From contig NZ_QKZO01000016.1 in assembly GCF_003254295.1 (NCBI RefSeq), forward strand, positions 1-33,000: a stretch of DNA of 33,000 nt, in the 5' to 3' direction. Positions 25,022 to 33,000 of this stretch are shown in pieces. The translations under genes were made by a program, and so were the position numbers. How positions within the stretch are numbered: position 1 is the stretch's first letter; every line of letters starts with the position of its first letter. This stretch comes from Rhodobacter capsulatus (GTDB lineage Bacteria > Pseudomonadota > Alphaproteobacteria > Rhodobacterales > Rhodobacteraceae). Below the pieces are notes generated by a model that saw only the letters and a list, made by a program, of their open reading frames with translations, ran no database searches and was not told the DNA's origin.

Positions 25022-26008
25022 ATGCGACACCGCCTGTTCCTGTTGCGCCTTGGCGCCCTTGCCCTTGTGGCGGCGCTGCCGCGGGCCGCGCTGGCCGAAC
25101 CCTATCCGCTGGAAATCCATCATGCGTTCGGCACCACCGTCCTGACCGAAAAGCCGGTCCGCATCGCCACGGTGGCCTGGAGCAATCACGAGGTGCCGCT
25201 GGCGCTGGGGGTGGTGCCGGTGGGCTTTGCGCGGGCGAATTTCGGCGATGACGACGGGGATGGCATCCTCCCCTGGGTCGAGACGCGTCTGGCCGAGCTG
25301 GGCGCCGCGCCGCCGGTGCTGTTTGACGAGGGCGACGGGATCGACTTCGAGGCGGTGGCGGCGACCGAACCCGATGTGATCCTGGCCGCCTATTCCGGTC
25401 TTTCCGCGCAGGATTACGAAACCCTCAGCCGCATCGCCCCGGTGGTGGCCTATCCGCAAGCGCCCTGGACGACGGATTGGCGCCAGACGATCGCGCTGAA
25501 CAGCGCGGGCATGGGCATGGCCGCCGAGGGGCAGGCGCTGATTGCGCGGCTCGACGGCCAAATCGCGAAGACCCGCGCGGAACATCCTGAATTTGCGGGA
25601 AAAACCGCGATGTTCGTGACCCATCTGGCGGCGCAGGATCTGAGCCGGATCGGCTTTTACACCGAGCGCGATGCCCGGGTGCAGTTCTTTCGCGATCTGG
25701 GCTTTGACGCGCCGCAGATGGTGCGGGACGCCGCTGCGGGGGGGGCTTTTTCGGCCGAGGTCAGCGCCGAGCTGATCGACAGCCTGGCCGATGTCGACGT
25801 GCTGGTGACCTATGGCGGCGCGGCTTTGCGTGACAGCCTGTCAAGCGATCTTCTGACCGCGCAGCTGCCCGCGGTGCGGCGCGGCGCGCTGGTGATGCTC
25901 GACAATGACCCGATGGGCACCGCGGCCAATCCCACGCCGATGTCGCTGCCCTGGGTGCTGGACGCCTATGCCGACCGGCTTTCGGCGGCGGTGACGGCGG
26001 GCCGATGA
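25022..26008 (+). CDS. Periplasmic ferric-siderophore binding protein (FecB/FepB-like)
   Basis: A 328-residue class-III periplasmic binding protein. Signal peptide MRHRLFLLRLGALALVAALP continues to ALAEP, probably cut after ALA, without a lipobox. The fold signatures are FGTTVLTEKPVRIATVAWSN (first strand with the family's EKPVRI), VGFARANFG, EPDVILAAYSGL and ISRIAPVVAYPQAP-like YETLSRIAPVVAYP. It captures the ferri-siderophore that the receptor brings in and delivers it to the two permeases. ATG 25022 fits the signal peptide. Its end overlaps the next gene by four bases (ATGA), so it heads a tightly coupled operon running to 31701. The divergent iron-box-like site predicts induction under iron starvation. 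Confidence 0.93.
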   Translation: MRHRLFLLRLGALALVAALPRAALAEPYPLEIHHAFGTTVLTEKPVRIATVAWSNHEVPLALGVVPVGFARANFGDDDGDGILPWVETRLAELGAAPPVLFDEGDGIDFEAVAATEPDVILAAYSGLSAQDYETLSRIAPVVAYPQAPWTTDWRQTIALNSAGMGMAAEGQALIARLDGQIAKTRAEHPEFAGKTAMFVTHLAAQDLSRIGFYTERDARVQFFRDLGFDAPQMVRDAAAGGAFSAEVSAELIDSLADVDVLVTYGGAALRDSLSSDLLTAQLPAVRRGALVMLDNDPMGTAANPTPMSLPWVLDAYADRLSAAVTAGR

Positions 26009-27018
26009 GCGGGCAGGCGGCAAGCTGGCTGGGGGGCAGGGCGTTGCGCGGGCTGGTGGCTCTGGCGGCGCTGACGGTTGTCATCGGGCTGTCGCTGGGC
26101 CTTGGTGCGCGCGCGGTCGGGCTGACGGATCTCTGGACCGGGCTGACCGGCACGCCGCAAACCATCGCCGAGGCCGCGGTGGCGGCGCGGCTGCCGCGCA
26201 CGGTGCTGGCGGCGCTGGCGGGGGCCTCGCTTGCCATGGCCGGGGCGGCGATGCAGGGGCTGACGCGCAATCCGCTGGCCGATCCGGGCCTTTTGGGCAC
26301 CAATGCCGGGGCGGCTTTGGCGGTGGTGATCGCGCTGGCCTGGCTTGGCCCCGAGGGCGCCGCCGCGACGATCTGGATTGCCATTGCCGGGGCGGGGATC
26401 GCCGCCGCGGCGGTCTATGCGATTGCCAGTCTGGGGCGGGGCGGCGCGACGCCGCTCAAGCTGGCGCTGGCGGGTGCGGCGCTGGGGGCGGCGCTGGGCG
26501 CGCTGACGACGGCGGTGATCTTGCCGCGCGGCGATATCGGCGGTCTGGCGCAATCCTGGATGATCGGCGGTGTCGGCGGCGCCCGCTTTGCGCAGATCGC
26601 GCCGGTCTTGCCGTTTCTGGCCGCGGGGGCGCTGGCGACGCTTGTTTCGGCGCGCAAGCTGAACCTGCTGGCGCTGGGCGAGGAGACCGCGACCGGGCTG
26701 GGCGAGACGGTCTGGCGGGCGCGGGCGCTGGCGGCGGGCGGGGCGATCCTGCTGTCGGGCGCCACCACCGCGCTGTGCGGCCCGATCGGCTTCGTGGGTC
26801 TTGTGGTGCCGCATGCCTGCCGGTTGCTTTTCGGCGTCGATTACCGCTGGATCCTGCCCTTTTCCGCCCTTGGCGGCGCGTTGCTGCTGCTTTTGGCCGA
26901 TGTCGCGGGCCGGTTGATCGCCCGTCCCGCCGAGGTGGATGCGGGGATCGTCACCGCCTTTCTGGGCGCGCCGGTCTTCATCTGGATCGTGCGGCGGCTG
27001 GGCGGGCGGGCGCCATGA
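26005..27018 (+). CDS. FecCD-family siderophore ABC permease, subunit 1
   Basis: A 337-residue permease of the BtuC/FecCD family, with about ten hydrophobic helices. Diagnostic blocks are RLPRTVLAALAGASLAMAGA followed by MQGLTRNPLADPGLLGTNAG, the SWMIGGVGGARFAQ region, and GPIGFVGLVVPHACRLLFGV near the end, part of the surface that contacts the ATPase. It heterodimerises with the following permease and takes its load from the binding protein encoded upstream. ATG 26005 overlaps the binding-protein stop, and its own TGA overlaps the next ATG. The frame is intact. Confidence 0.94.
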   Translation: MSGQAASWLGGRALRGLVALAALTVVIGLSLGLGARAVGLTDLWTGLTGTPQTIAEAAVAARLPRTVLAALAGASLAMAGAAMQGLTRNPLADPGLLGTNAGAALAVVIALAWLGPEGAAATIWIAIAGAGIAAAAVYAIASLGRGGATPLKLALAGAALGAALGALTTAVILPRGDIGGLAQSWMIGGVGGARFAQIAPVLPFLAAGALATLVSARKLNLLALGEETATGLGETVWRARALAAGGAILLSGATTALCGPIGFVGLVVPHACRLLFGVDYRWILPFSALGGALLLLLADVAGRLIARPAEVDAGIVTAFLGAPVFIWIVRRLGGRAP

Positions 27019-28046
27019 CCGACACGCTTTCCACCATCGCCCGCCTGCGCCGGGACCGGCTGCGCCGCCGCGGCCTTGTGCTGGCGCTTCTGGCGGCGCT
27101 GATCCTGGCGGGCCTGGCCGCCATGCTGATGCTGGGCCATCGGTTGCTTGCGCCCGGCGTCGTGCTCGACGCGCTGCGGGGCGCCGAGATCCCGGGCGTC
27201 AGCTTCACCCTGCGCGAGCTGCGCTTGCCGCGGGCGCTTCTGGCCGTGGCCGCGGGGGCGGCCTTCGGTCTGGGCGGCATCGCCTTTCAGACGCTTTTGC
27301 GCAATCCGCTGGCCAGCCCCGACATCATCGGCATCAGCGCGGGGGCCAGTGCCGCGGCGGTGCTGGCGATCGTCGGCCTGGGTCTGGGCGGGCCCGTGGT
27401 GTCGGTTCTGGCGGTGGCGGCGGGGTTGGGCGTGGCCGGGCTGATCACGGCCTTGTCCTGGCGTGACGGGCTTTGCGGGACGCGGCTCATTCTGGTGGGG
27501 ATCGGGCTTTCGGCGCTGTTGCAAAGCCTGACCGCCTATGTGCTGAGCCGCGCGCCAAGCTGGTCGCTGCAAGAGGCCTTGCGCTGGATGTCGGGCAGCC
27601 TGAACGGCGCGCAGATGGGGCAGGTCGCGCCGCTTGCCCTGGTGCTCGCACTTGGCGGCGGTTGGCTGATCGCGCGTGCCGCCGATCTGGAGGCGCTGCG
27701 GCTGGGCGACGAGGCGGCGGCGGGGCTGGGCCTGCGGCTGGGGCGGCTGCGGCTGGGCGTGATCCTGGCGGCGGTGGCGCTGGTCGCGGTGGCCACGGCG
27801 ACGGTGGGGCCGGTGGCCTTTGTCGCCTTTCTCTCGGGGCCGATCGCGGCGCGGCTGACCGGGCGCGACGGATCGCTTTTGCTGCCCGCGGCCTGCGTTG
27901 GCGCGGTTCTGGTGCTGGCGGCCGATCTGGCCGGGCAGTGGCTCTTGCCCGCGCGCTATCCGGTTGGCGTCGTCACCGGGGTTCTGGGCGCCCCCTATCT
28001 TCTGGCGCTGATCTGGCGCGACAATGCGAAAGGAGCCGGTCTGTGA
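27015..28046 (+). CDS. FecCD-family siderophore ABC permease, subunit 2
   Basis: A 343-residue permease homologous to its neighbour. It contains LRLPRALLAVAAGAAFGLGG, then FQTLLRNPLASPDIIGISAG, WMSGSLNGAQMGQV and GPVAFVAFLSGPIAARLTGR, all conserved FecCD positions. The VGPVAFVAFLSGPIA version, in place of GFVGLVVPH, is common in the second subunit of FepD/FepG-like pairs. ATG 27015 overlaps the preceding stop by four bases, and its TGA overlaps the GTG of the ATPase. Together with the first subunit it forms the inner-membrane channel for the ferri-siderophore. Confidence 0.94.
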   Translation: MTDTLSTIARLRRDRLRRRGLVLALLAALILAGLAAMLMLGHRLLAPGVVLDALRGAEIPGVSFTLRELRLPRALLAVAAGAAFGLGGIAFQTLLRNPLASPDIIGISAGASAAAVLAIVGLGLGGPVVSVLAVAAGLGVAGLITALSWRDGLCGTRLILVGIGLSALLQSLTAYVLSRAPSWSLQEALRWMSGSLNGAQMGQVAPLALVLALGGGWLIARAADLEALRLGDEAAAGLGLRLGRLRLGVILAAVALVAVATATVGPVAFVAFLSGPIAARLTGRDGSLLLPAACVGAVLVLAADLAGQWLLPARYPVGVVTGVLGAPYLLALIWRDNAKGAGL

Positions 28047-28864
28047 CACCTCCAACCCTGTCGGCGCGCGGTCTTGTGGCGGGCTATGGCGCGGCGCCGG
28101 TGCTGCATGGCATCGACCTGGACATCGCGCCGGGCAAGATCACCGTCATCGTCGGCGCCAATGCCTGCGGCAAGTCCACGCTGCTGCGCGCGCTGGCCCG
28201 GCTCTTGCCGTTACGGGCGGGGCGGGTGACCTTTGACGGCACCGATCTGCACCGGATCGCGCCGCGCAGGCTGGCGCGCCGCCTTGGCTTTTTGCCGCAA
28301 ACGCCGATCGCCCCCGAGGGTATCACCGTGCTGGATCTGGTCAGCCGCGGGCGCCATCCGCATCAGGGGCTGTTTTCGCGCTGGAGCCCCGCCGATGCCG
28401 CGGCCGTCGCCCATGCGCTCGATGTCACCGACACCGCGGCGCTGGCCGGGCGCGATCTGGCGGCGCTGTCGGGCGGGCAGCGCCAACGCGTCTGGATCGC
28501 CATGGCGCTGGCGCAGCAGACCGAGGTGCTGCTGCTGGACGAGCCGACGACCTTTCTGGACATCAACCATCAGATCGAAGTGCTTGATCTTCTGGCCGAT
28601 CTCAACCGGCGCCGTGGGACTTCGGTGGTGATGGTGCTGCATGATCTCAATCTGGCGGCGCGCTATGCCGATGTGCTGGTGGCGATGCGGGCCGGGCGCC
28701 TGCACGATCAGGGCCCGCCCGGGGCGGTGCTGAGCGCGGCCAATATCCGCGCGCTTTTCGGTCTGGACAGCACGATCCTGCCCGATCCGGTCAGCGGGCG
28801 GCCGATGATGATCCCGCACGGGCGGCAGACGGGACAGATGGGGCAGGGGCTTGCGCATGGCTGA
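28043..28864 (+). CDS. Siderophore ABC importer ATPase (FecE/FepC-like)
   Basis: A 273-residue ATPase. Walker A GANACGKST is around residues 37-45; the Q-loop is LGFLPQ, typical of FepC/FecE/BtuD proteins; the signature is LSGGQRQRVWIAMALAQ near 142, Walker B VLLLDEPTTFLDI near 162, and the switch His is in VLHDLNLAARY. GTG 28043 has AAAGGAG upstream and overlaps the permease stop (GTGA). It runs eight bases into the start of the reductase gene, so translation is coupled onward. It energises the permease pair; the motifs are complete. Confidence 0.95.
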   Translation: MTPPTLSARGLVAGYGAAPVLHGIDLDIAPGKITVIVGANACGKSTLLRALARLLPLRAGRVTFDGTDLHRIAPRRLARRLGFLPQTPIAPEGITVLDLVSRGRHPHQGLFSRWSPADAAAVAHALDVTDTAALAGRDLAALSGGQRQRVWIAMALAQQTEVLLLDEPTTFLDINHQIEVLDLLADLNRRRGTSVVMVLHDLNLAARYADVLVAMRAGRLHDQGPPGAVLSAANIRALFGLDSTILPDPVSGRPMMIPHGRQTGQMGQGLAHG

Positions 28865-29891
28865 CGAAGCGCATCGGATCACCACGCTGTTGCCGGTCGA
28901 TGCCGAAACCGCCCTGCCGCGGTTCGAGGCCCGCGCCCGCGCCATCGGCTTTGCCTGCGCGCGCACCGGGGGGCGGCTGCGGGTGACGCTTTCGGGCGGC
29001 ACGGCGACGGTCGGCCCCGTCCCGGGGGGCACCGCGCTCGCGGTCACGGCCGAGGATGGCCCGCATCTGCAGATGCTGCGCGACTATCTGACCGAGGAAT
29101 TGCAGGCGGCGGGGCTGCGCCCGCTTTGGCAGGGACCGCCGGGCGACGGCTGGCCCGCCAGCCATGCGCGCACGCGGGTGGTGGCGGTGCGGCGCCTCTC
29201 GCCCTCGTATCGACGGGTCATTCTGGCCGGGGCCGATCTGGCGCGCTTTGACGCGGGCGGGCTGCATTTCCGCCTGCTTCTGGGGCCGCCGGGCGCGGAC
29301 TGGCCCCGCACCGACGGCAATGGCGTGACGCAATGGCCGGGGGGCGCGGCGGCCTGGCACAGGCCCGTCTACACGATCCGCCATCTGGATCTGACCCTGC
29401 CCGAGCCGCAGCTGGCCTTTGATGTCTTCGTGCATGCGGGCGGGCGCGTCACCGACTGGACGGCGGCTCTGCGCCCCGGCACCGAAGTGGCGCTGGCCGG
29501 GCCGGGCGGCGACCGGGGGCCGCGTCCGGCGGCCTGGCACGGCCTTGTCGGCGACGAGACCGCGCTGCCGGTGATCGCCCGGCATCTGGCGCTTTTGCCC
29601 GCCGACGCGCGCGGCGCGGCGCTGATCGTGGTGCCCGACCGGGCCGACATCCAGCCGCTGATCGCCCCGCCGGGGCTGGCGCTGCGCTGGCTCTTGCGGG
29701 CCGAGGGCGCCACACCGCTTGCGGCGCTGGCAGAGCTGTCCATGCCCGAAACCGGCCGCGCGGTCTTTTTCGCCGCCGAACAGGCCGAGGCGCAGGCGGC
29801 GCGTCAGGCGCTTTTGGCGCGCGGGCTGGCCAAGTCCGAATTCACCGCGGCGGGCTACTGGAACGCTGCCACCGCCCCCGGAGAGACCTGA
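28857..29891 (+). CDS. Siderophore-interacting protein, ferric-siderophore reductase with N-terminal DUF2218 domain
   Basis: A 344-residue cytoplasmic flavoprotein that should release iron by reducing the ferri-siderophore with NAD(P)H. The first ~90 residues (LPRFEARARAIGFACARTGG to MLRDYLTEEL) match a DUF2218 module, often fused to this family. The FAD-binding domain follows, with RPVYTIRHLD carrying the RxYTxR flavin motif and FVHAGGRVTDWTAALRPGTE close to the usual VxHxxxGPASxWA region, though the GPAS part is changed. The C-terminal nucleotide domain has VGDETALPVIARHLALLP and ends near GYWN, the common SIP ending. ATG 28857 is preferred over TTG 28851. It sits between the importer ATPase and the exporter gene, consistent with a complete uptake-and-release unit. 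Confidence 0.92.
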   Translation: MADEAHRITTLLPVDAETALPRFEARARAIGFACARTGGRLRVTLSGGTATVGPVPGGTALAVTAEDGPHLQMLRDYLTEELQAAGLRPLWQGPPGDGWPASHARTRVVAVRRLSPSYRRVILAGADLARFDAGGLHFRLLLGPPGADWPRTDGNGVTQWPGGAAAWHRPVYTIRHLDLTLPEPQLAFDVFVHAGGRVTDWTAALRPGTEVALAGPGGDRGPRPAAWHGLVGDETALPVIARHLALLPADARGAALIVVPDRADIQPLIAPPGLALRWLLRAEGATPLAALAELSMPETGRAVFFAAEQAEAQAARQALLARGLAKSEFTAAGYWNAATAPGET

Positions 29892-29892
29892 C

Positions 29893-31701
29893 GTGTTCGA
29901 TGCGCTTGTTGACCATTACCGCCCGCATCTGCGGCTTTTGGGGCTGGATCTGGCCGCCGCGATCCTCTCGGGGCTGCTGGAGCTGGCCTTTCCGCTGGCG
30001 ATCGCGGCCTTCATCGACCATCTGTTGCCGCTGGGCCAATGGGGGCTGACGCTTTGGGCGGCGGCGGGGCTGGGGATCGTCTATTGTCTCAATGCCGGGC
30101 TGATGACGGTGGTGATCTATCTGGGCCACAAGCTTGGCATCGCCATCGAGACCGGGCTGCGGCTGCGCGCCTTCGAGCATCTGACCCGGCTCAGCTTCGG
30201 CTGGTTCGACCGCAACGAGACAGGCAAGCTTGTTGCCCGGGTGACCCGCGATCTGGAGGAGGTGGGCGAAGTCGCCCATCACGGCCCCGAAGATCTGCTG
30301 ATCGCGCTGATGACCTTTGCCGGGGCTTTCGCGCTGATGGTCTGGCTGCATCTGCCGCTTGCGGTGCTGACGGTGGTGATCGTGCCGCTGATGGTGGCGC
30401 TGCTGACGATCTATGGCGGGCGGATGACCCGGGCCTGGCAGGCGATCTATGGCCAACTGGGTCAGTTCAACGTGCGGCTGGCCGAGACGCTGGGCGGCAT
30501 CCGCGTCGTGCAGGCCTTTACCAACGAGCCGCATGAACGGCGGCTTTTTGCCCGCGCGAACGAGGATTATCGCCGCGCCAAGCTGGAGGCCTATCGGTTG
30601 ATGGCGGCGGCCGCGACGCTGCAATACATGGGGCTGCGGCTGGTGCAGGTGGTGGTGATGGTGGCGGGCGCGGGCTTCGTCTTCGCCGGATCGCTCTCGA
30701 CCGGGGATTTCGTCGCCTTCCTGCTTCTGGTCACGGTGTTCTTCCGGCCGCTGGAAAAGATCGCCGCGGTGATCGAGACCTATCCGCGCGGCATTGCCGG
30801 CTTCCAGCGGTATCAGGCGCTTCTGGCCGAGGTGCCCGAGATTGCCGATGCACCCGGGGCGGTGGCGGCGCCCGCGCTTTCCGGACGGATCGCCTTCGAG
30901 CGGGTCAGCTTCGGCTATGATCCGGCCCGGCCGGTGCTGCGCGAGGTCTCGCTGACGGTCGAGCCCGGGCAGACGGTGGCGCTGGTGGGGGCCTCGGGGG
31001 CGGGCAAGACCACGCTTTTGTCGCTGGTGGGTCGGTTCTACCTGCCGCAATCGGGCCAGATCCGCATCGACGGCCAGCCGATCGAACGCTTCACCCTTGC
31101 CTCGCTGCGCGCGCAGATCGGGGTGGTGTCGCAAGACGTGTTCCTGTTCGGCGGCACCCTGCGCGAGAACATCGCCTATGCCCGCCCCGAGGCCGATGAG
31201 GCGGCGATCCTGGCCGCGGTGCGGGCGGCGCAGCTGGAAGACCTTCTGGCCGATCTGCCCGGGGGGCTGGAAACGGTCGTGGGCGAACGCGGCGTGCTGC
31301 TGTCGGGCGGGCAGAAACAGCGGGTAGCGATTGCGCGGGTGTTCCTGCGCAACCCGCCGATCCTGCTTCTGGACGAGGCGACCTCGGCGCTGGACCGGGC
31401 GACCGAACGGCGGGTGCAGGCGGCGTTGGCCAGCCTCGCGCGCGGCCGCACGGTGCTGGTGATCGCGCATCGGCTGGAAACGATCCGCCATGCCGACCGG
31501 ATCGTGGTGCTGGAAGACGGCCGGATCGTCGAAAGCGGCAGCCACGAGGCGCTTTTGGCGGGCGGTTCCGCCTATCGCGCGCTTTGGGGCGGGCTGGGGG
31601 ACGGGCTGGGGGACGGGCTGGGGGACGGGTTGGCGCCGCCCGGTGCCGGTCTGGGGGCGGAGGCAAGACCGGTTCAGGCGGTGGGGCGGGGCAGCACATA
31701 G
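29893..31701 (+). CDS. Half-size ABC exporter (fused membrane and ATPase domains)
   Basis: A 602-residue type-IV exporter-fold protein, active as a dimer in the inner membrane. Six hydrophobic helices lie in residues ~15-300, with the intracellular-loop signature SFGWFDRNETGKLVARVTRD and the coupling region RVVQAFTNEPHERRLF. The ATPase has Walker A GASGAGKTT (about 367), signature LSGGQKQR (about 471) and Walker B ILLLDEATSALD. The start is GTG 29893, one base after the reductase stop. As the last gene of a siderophore uptake operon it could export apo-siderophore or its breakdown product, or take part in import like IrtAB; sequence does not decide. The last ~40 residues carry an odd Gly-rich repeat encoded by a 12-bp tandem array. 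Confidence 0.9.
   Translation: MFDALVDHYRPHLRLLGLDLAAAILSGLLELAFPLAIAAFIDHLLPLGQWGLTLWAAAGLGIVYCLNAGLMTVVIYLGHKLGIAIETGLRLRAFEHLTRLSFGWFDRNETGKLVARVTRDLEEVGEVAHHGPEDLLIALMTFAGAFALMVWLHLPLAVLTVVIVPLMVALLTIYGGRMTRAWQAIYGQLGQFNVRLAETLGGIRVVQAFTNEPHERRLFARANEDYRRAKLEAYRLMAAAATLQYMGLRLVQVVVMVAGAGFVFAGSLSTGDFVAFLLLVTVFFRPLEKIAAVIETYPRGIAGFQRYQALLAEVPEIADAPGAVAAPALSGRIAFERVSFGYDPARPVLREVSLTVEPGQTVALVGASGAGKTTLLSLVGRFYLPQSGQIRIDGQPIERFTLASLRAQIGVVSQDVFLFGGTLRENIAYARPEADEAAILAAVRAAQLEDLLADLPGGLETVVGERGVLLSGGQKQRVAIARVFLRNPPILLLDEATSALDRATERRVQAALASLARGRTVLVIAHRLETIRHADRIVVLEDGRIVESGSHEALLAGGSAYRALWGGLGDGLGDGLGDGLAPPGAGLGAEARPVQAVGRGST
31591..31626 (+). repeat. Tandem 12-bp repeat in the exporter gene
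   Basis: Three perfect copies of GGGCTGGGGGAC, plus a partial fourth (GGGTTGG), encode GLGDGLGDGLGDGLA. The array lies after the end of the ATPase domain, where family members normally stop, so it extends the C-terminus. Copy number changes would keep the frame (12 bp). Confidence 0.93.
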
Positions 31702-31748
31702 CCGACGCCGGTGACCATCCGCGCCAGCACGGCCGCGGCCTGCCGCAG
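31677..31748 (-). pseudogene. Possible C-terminal remnant of an OmpR-type response regulator
   Basis: About 24 codons on the minus strand (LRQAAAVLARMVTGVGYVLP and a few more, then TGA at 31674-31676) resemble the final wing of winged-helix response regulators (RTVRGVGYRL). Nothing upstream in the frame continues the homology. The stop lies within the 3' end of the exporter gene. The match is short, so chance resemblance is possible. Confidence 0.3.
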
Positions 31749-32075
31749 CGGTTGTCGGCCTGAGGGTCCTGAACGGCCCAACCGCTCAACCGCGACGGTG
31801 CGGCGCTCTTGTTCGAGAGGCTGCGCCGGTTGCGAAACTGTTTGCGGGCTGACCATGCCGAAAAGTGAACCCGTCGCCATCCCCGCGGAGGCGCCGGACC
31901 GGAGCTGCATCACAGAGCGGCTGGACGGCGCGGGGCAGGTCGTGAGCGCCTGGGACGCGCCGGTCAAGCCGGGTTCGGGTGACATGAAGCGGATCATTGA
32001 ACCGCTCTTGACGTCCTGAACCGGACCTTTGCGGCAAGTCCGGCCGGGCAGTGTCCAAGGGACCGGCGCAAAGTC

Positions 32076-32200
32076 ATCGCCGTCGTCGATGTGATCTCGA
32101 TGACCATTGAGGTCACCGCCGACGGGGCCTATGACACCTGCCGCGGCCGGTCGGGTCCCTTTGGCACGCCGATCCCCCGGAAGCGGCGCCTTGTTGCAAG
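32076..32200 (+). mobile_element. Remnant resembling an IS5-type transposase
   Basis: The frame reads EVTADGAYDTC at 32109-32141 and then GTPIPRKRR in another part of the same frame. IS5-family transposases contain VTADGAYDTRKCH followed by an IPPRKN motif, including one of the catalytic Asp residues. Only this short core is recognisable, and the segment between is altered. No inverted terminal repeats are evident. The rest of 31750-32460 shows no intact gene; an ATG at 31856 opens about 55 codons (MPKSEPVAIPAEAPDRSCIT) that I do not recognise. Confidence 0.4.
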
Positions 32201-32306
32201 CCGTTCAACAGGGAATCATACGAAACCCTGCGGCCGAAAGCGAGAAAACCGCCTGTTTCGGGCAGGAATTCAATGGCTTCGCGGTTGTTCGGGCCGAACT
32301 GCTTCG

Positions 32307-32393
32307 GTGGCGGGGCAGGTGATGGTCCGCAAGAAGCTGACGCGGGATCAGTTCCGCGCGGTCATGGCGCAACAGGGCGGTTTGGCCCTTGGG
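32307..32393 (+). mobile_element. Remnant resembling the N-terminal part of an IS110-type transposase
   Basis: VAGQVMVRKKLTRDQFRAVM followed by AQQGGLALG resembles IS110-family transposases, which read approximately GQVLVRKKLTREQF..FMA..P.C.V.MEAC. The homology stops where the conserved MEAC/GSAHHW motif should begin. Together with the IS5-like piece 170 bases upstream it marks a site that has repeatedly taken up insertion sequences. Confidence 0.45.
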
Positions 32394-32476
32394 TCCCCTC
32401 CTTCTGTTGCGCGGCGGTGCGGGGATGCCGGAAAGCAATTGAAAAGACGCGATGTTCACCCCGAACGGATAACTAA

Positions 32477-32566
32477 TTTACAAATTTCCTGGATATCTGG
32501 TTAAGAATTTTACAATCTTTCCCTTTGTATAAAATAGTTTACACGAAGTTGCACAATCAGTTTACT
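32477..32566 (+). promoter_or_regulatory. AT-rich leader of acetyl-CoA synthetase with repeated TTTACA
   Basis: TTTACA occurs at 32477, 32509 and 32538, and TTTACT at 32561, spaced 23-32 bases apart in an AT-rich block (32465-32570) unlike the flanking DNA. The promoter of the downstream gene is presumably here; the repeats could be regulator sites. No specific factor can be named. Confidence 0.4.
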
Positions 32567-32639
32567 CTGTCCCTTGGGAGAGGTGCCGCGGATGTGCTGC
32601 GGCATCTGGCGGCCTTGGTTGCCGACAGAGGAGGAGTTC

Positions 32640-33000
32640 ATGGGAGTTCAAGGACAACCGGCGGCCGCACCGGCGCTTCGGGAGGTTCCGGCGGGGTTTG
32701 AGGGGGCGCATGCGGATGGCGCGAAATACCTCGAGATGTATCGGGAGTCGCTCGAGAACCCGGATGCGTTCTGGGGCCGCGAGGGCAAGCGGCTCGACTG
32801 GATCACCCCCTATACCAAGGTCAAGAACACCGATTTCACCTTCGGCAAGGTCTCGATCAAATGGTTCGAGGACGGGGTTCTGAACGCGTCCGTCAACTGC
32901 ATCGACCGCCATCTGCGCGACCGCGCGCTGCAGACCGCGATCATCTTCGAGCCCGATGACCCGACCGAACCGGCCCGCCACATCACCTACAAGGAGCTGT
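32640..33000 (+). CDS. acsA: Acetyl-CoA synthetase, N-terminal part (cut by window end)
   Basis: The first 120 residues of AMP-forming acetyl-CoA synthetase, which makes acetyl-CoA from acetate, ATP and CoA. Recognisable family stretches are [54 protein letters not shown] and [20 protein letters not shown], all from the N-terminal ACAS_N region. Full-length family members have about 650 residues, so the ATP-binding and CoA-binding parts lie beyond the window. ATG 32640 follows GAGGAGG with ideal spacing. An AT-rich leader with repeated TTTACA lies upstream, separated from the siderophore operon by insertion-sequence debris. Confidence 0.95.
   Translation, partial: MGVQGQPAAAPALREVPAGFEGAHADGAKYLEMYRESLENPDAFWGREGKRLDWITPYTKVKNTDFTFGKVSIKWFEDGVLNASVNCIDRHLRDRALQTAIIFEPDDPTEPARHITYKEL

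Overview
The window is high-GC DNA that looks like a purple non-sulfur alphaproteobacterium of the Rhodobacter capsulatus type. The basis is the codon bias, an rrn operon ending 5S rRNA then initiator tRNA, and a NifF flavodoxin whose sequence and 182-residue length closely match what I remember of R. capsulatus NifF. The species name is inference; nothing was searched.

Layout. 1-0.4 kb: tail of an rRNA operon (5S rRNA, tRNA-fMet, terminator). 0.6-1.07 kb: a small membrane protein of unknown function. 1.1-5.7 kb (minus): a complete family-5 ABC importer (binding protein, two permeases, one fused double ATPase) behind an AT-rich palindrome that could be a metal-regulator site. 5.8-9.6 kb (minus): an ECF-type cobalt/nickel importer in NikK-M-L-Q-O order behind a clear cobalamin riboswitch, so cobalt is the likely cargo. 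9.6-11.25 kb: debris and fragments, namely a (GGGGGC)n tract, the C-terminal end of a thioesterase, an intact HMA2-type metal-binding protein, and the last ~95 residues of a P1B-type ATPase. 11.3-12.4 kb: nifF behind a textbook sigma-54 promoter, then an unknown gene. 12.5-13.5 kb: a small four-Cys protein, hemP and a 38-residue ORF.

13.5-21.2 kb: a yersiniabactin-type uptake locus (YbtP/YbtQ-like ABC pair, RhtX/YbtX-like MFS, TonB-dependent receptor, AraC regulator). Every gene in it except the MFS gene carries at least one frameshift, and the first ABC gene has also lost about 190 residues of its membrane domain. 21.3-31.7 kb: a second siderophore system that looks intact: AraC regulator, TonB receptor, FecB/C/D/E-like importer, ferric-siderophore reductase and a half-size ABC exporter, most of them translationally coupled. 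31.7-32.45 kb: decayed pieces resembling a response regulator and IS5- and IS110-type transposases. 32.64 kb to the end: the start of acetyl-CoA synthetase.

How it fits together. The theme is metal acquisition: cobalt (or nickel) through the riboswitch-controlled ECF system, an uncertain metal or peptide through the family-5 system, and iron through hemP and two siderophore loci. Three intergenic sites of the form (T/C)GA-N9-TC(A/G), all with the core GACAAAAA, lie at both siderophore loci and in front of the 38-residue ORF. They suggest one iron-responsive regulon across 13.5-25 kb. The strongest observation is that one of two neighbouring siderophore systems is decaying, or is switchable, while the other is intact.
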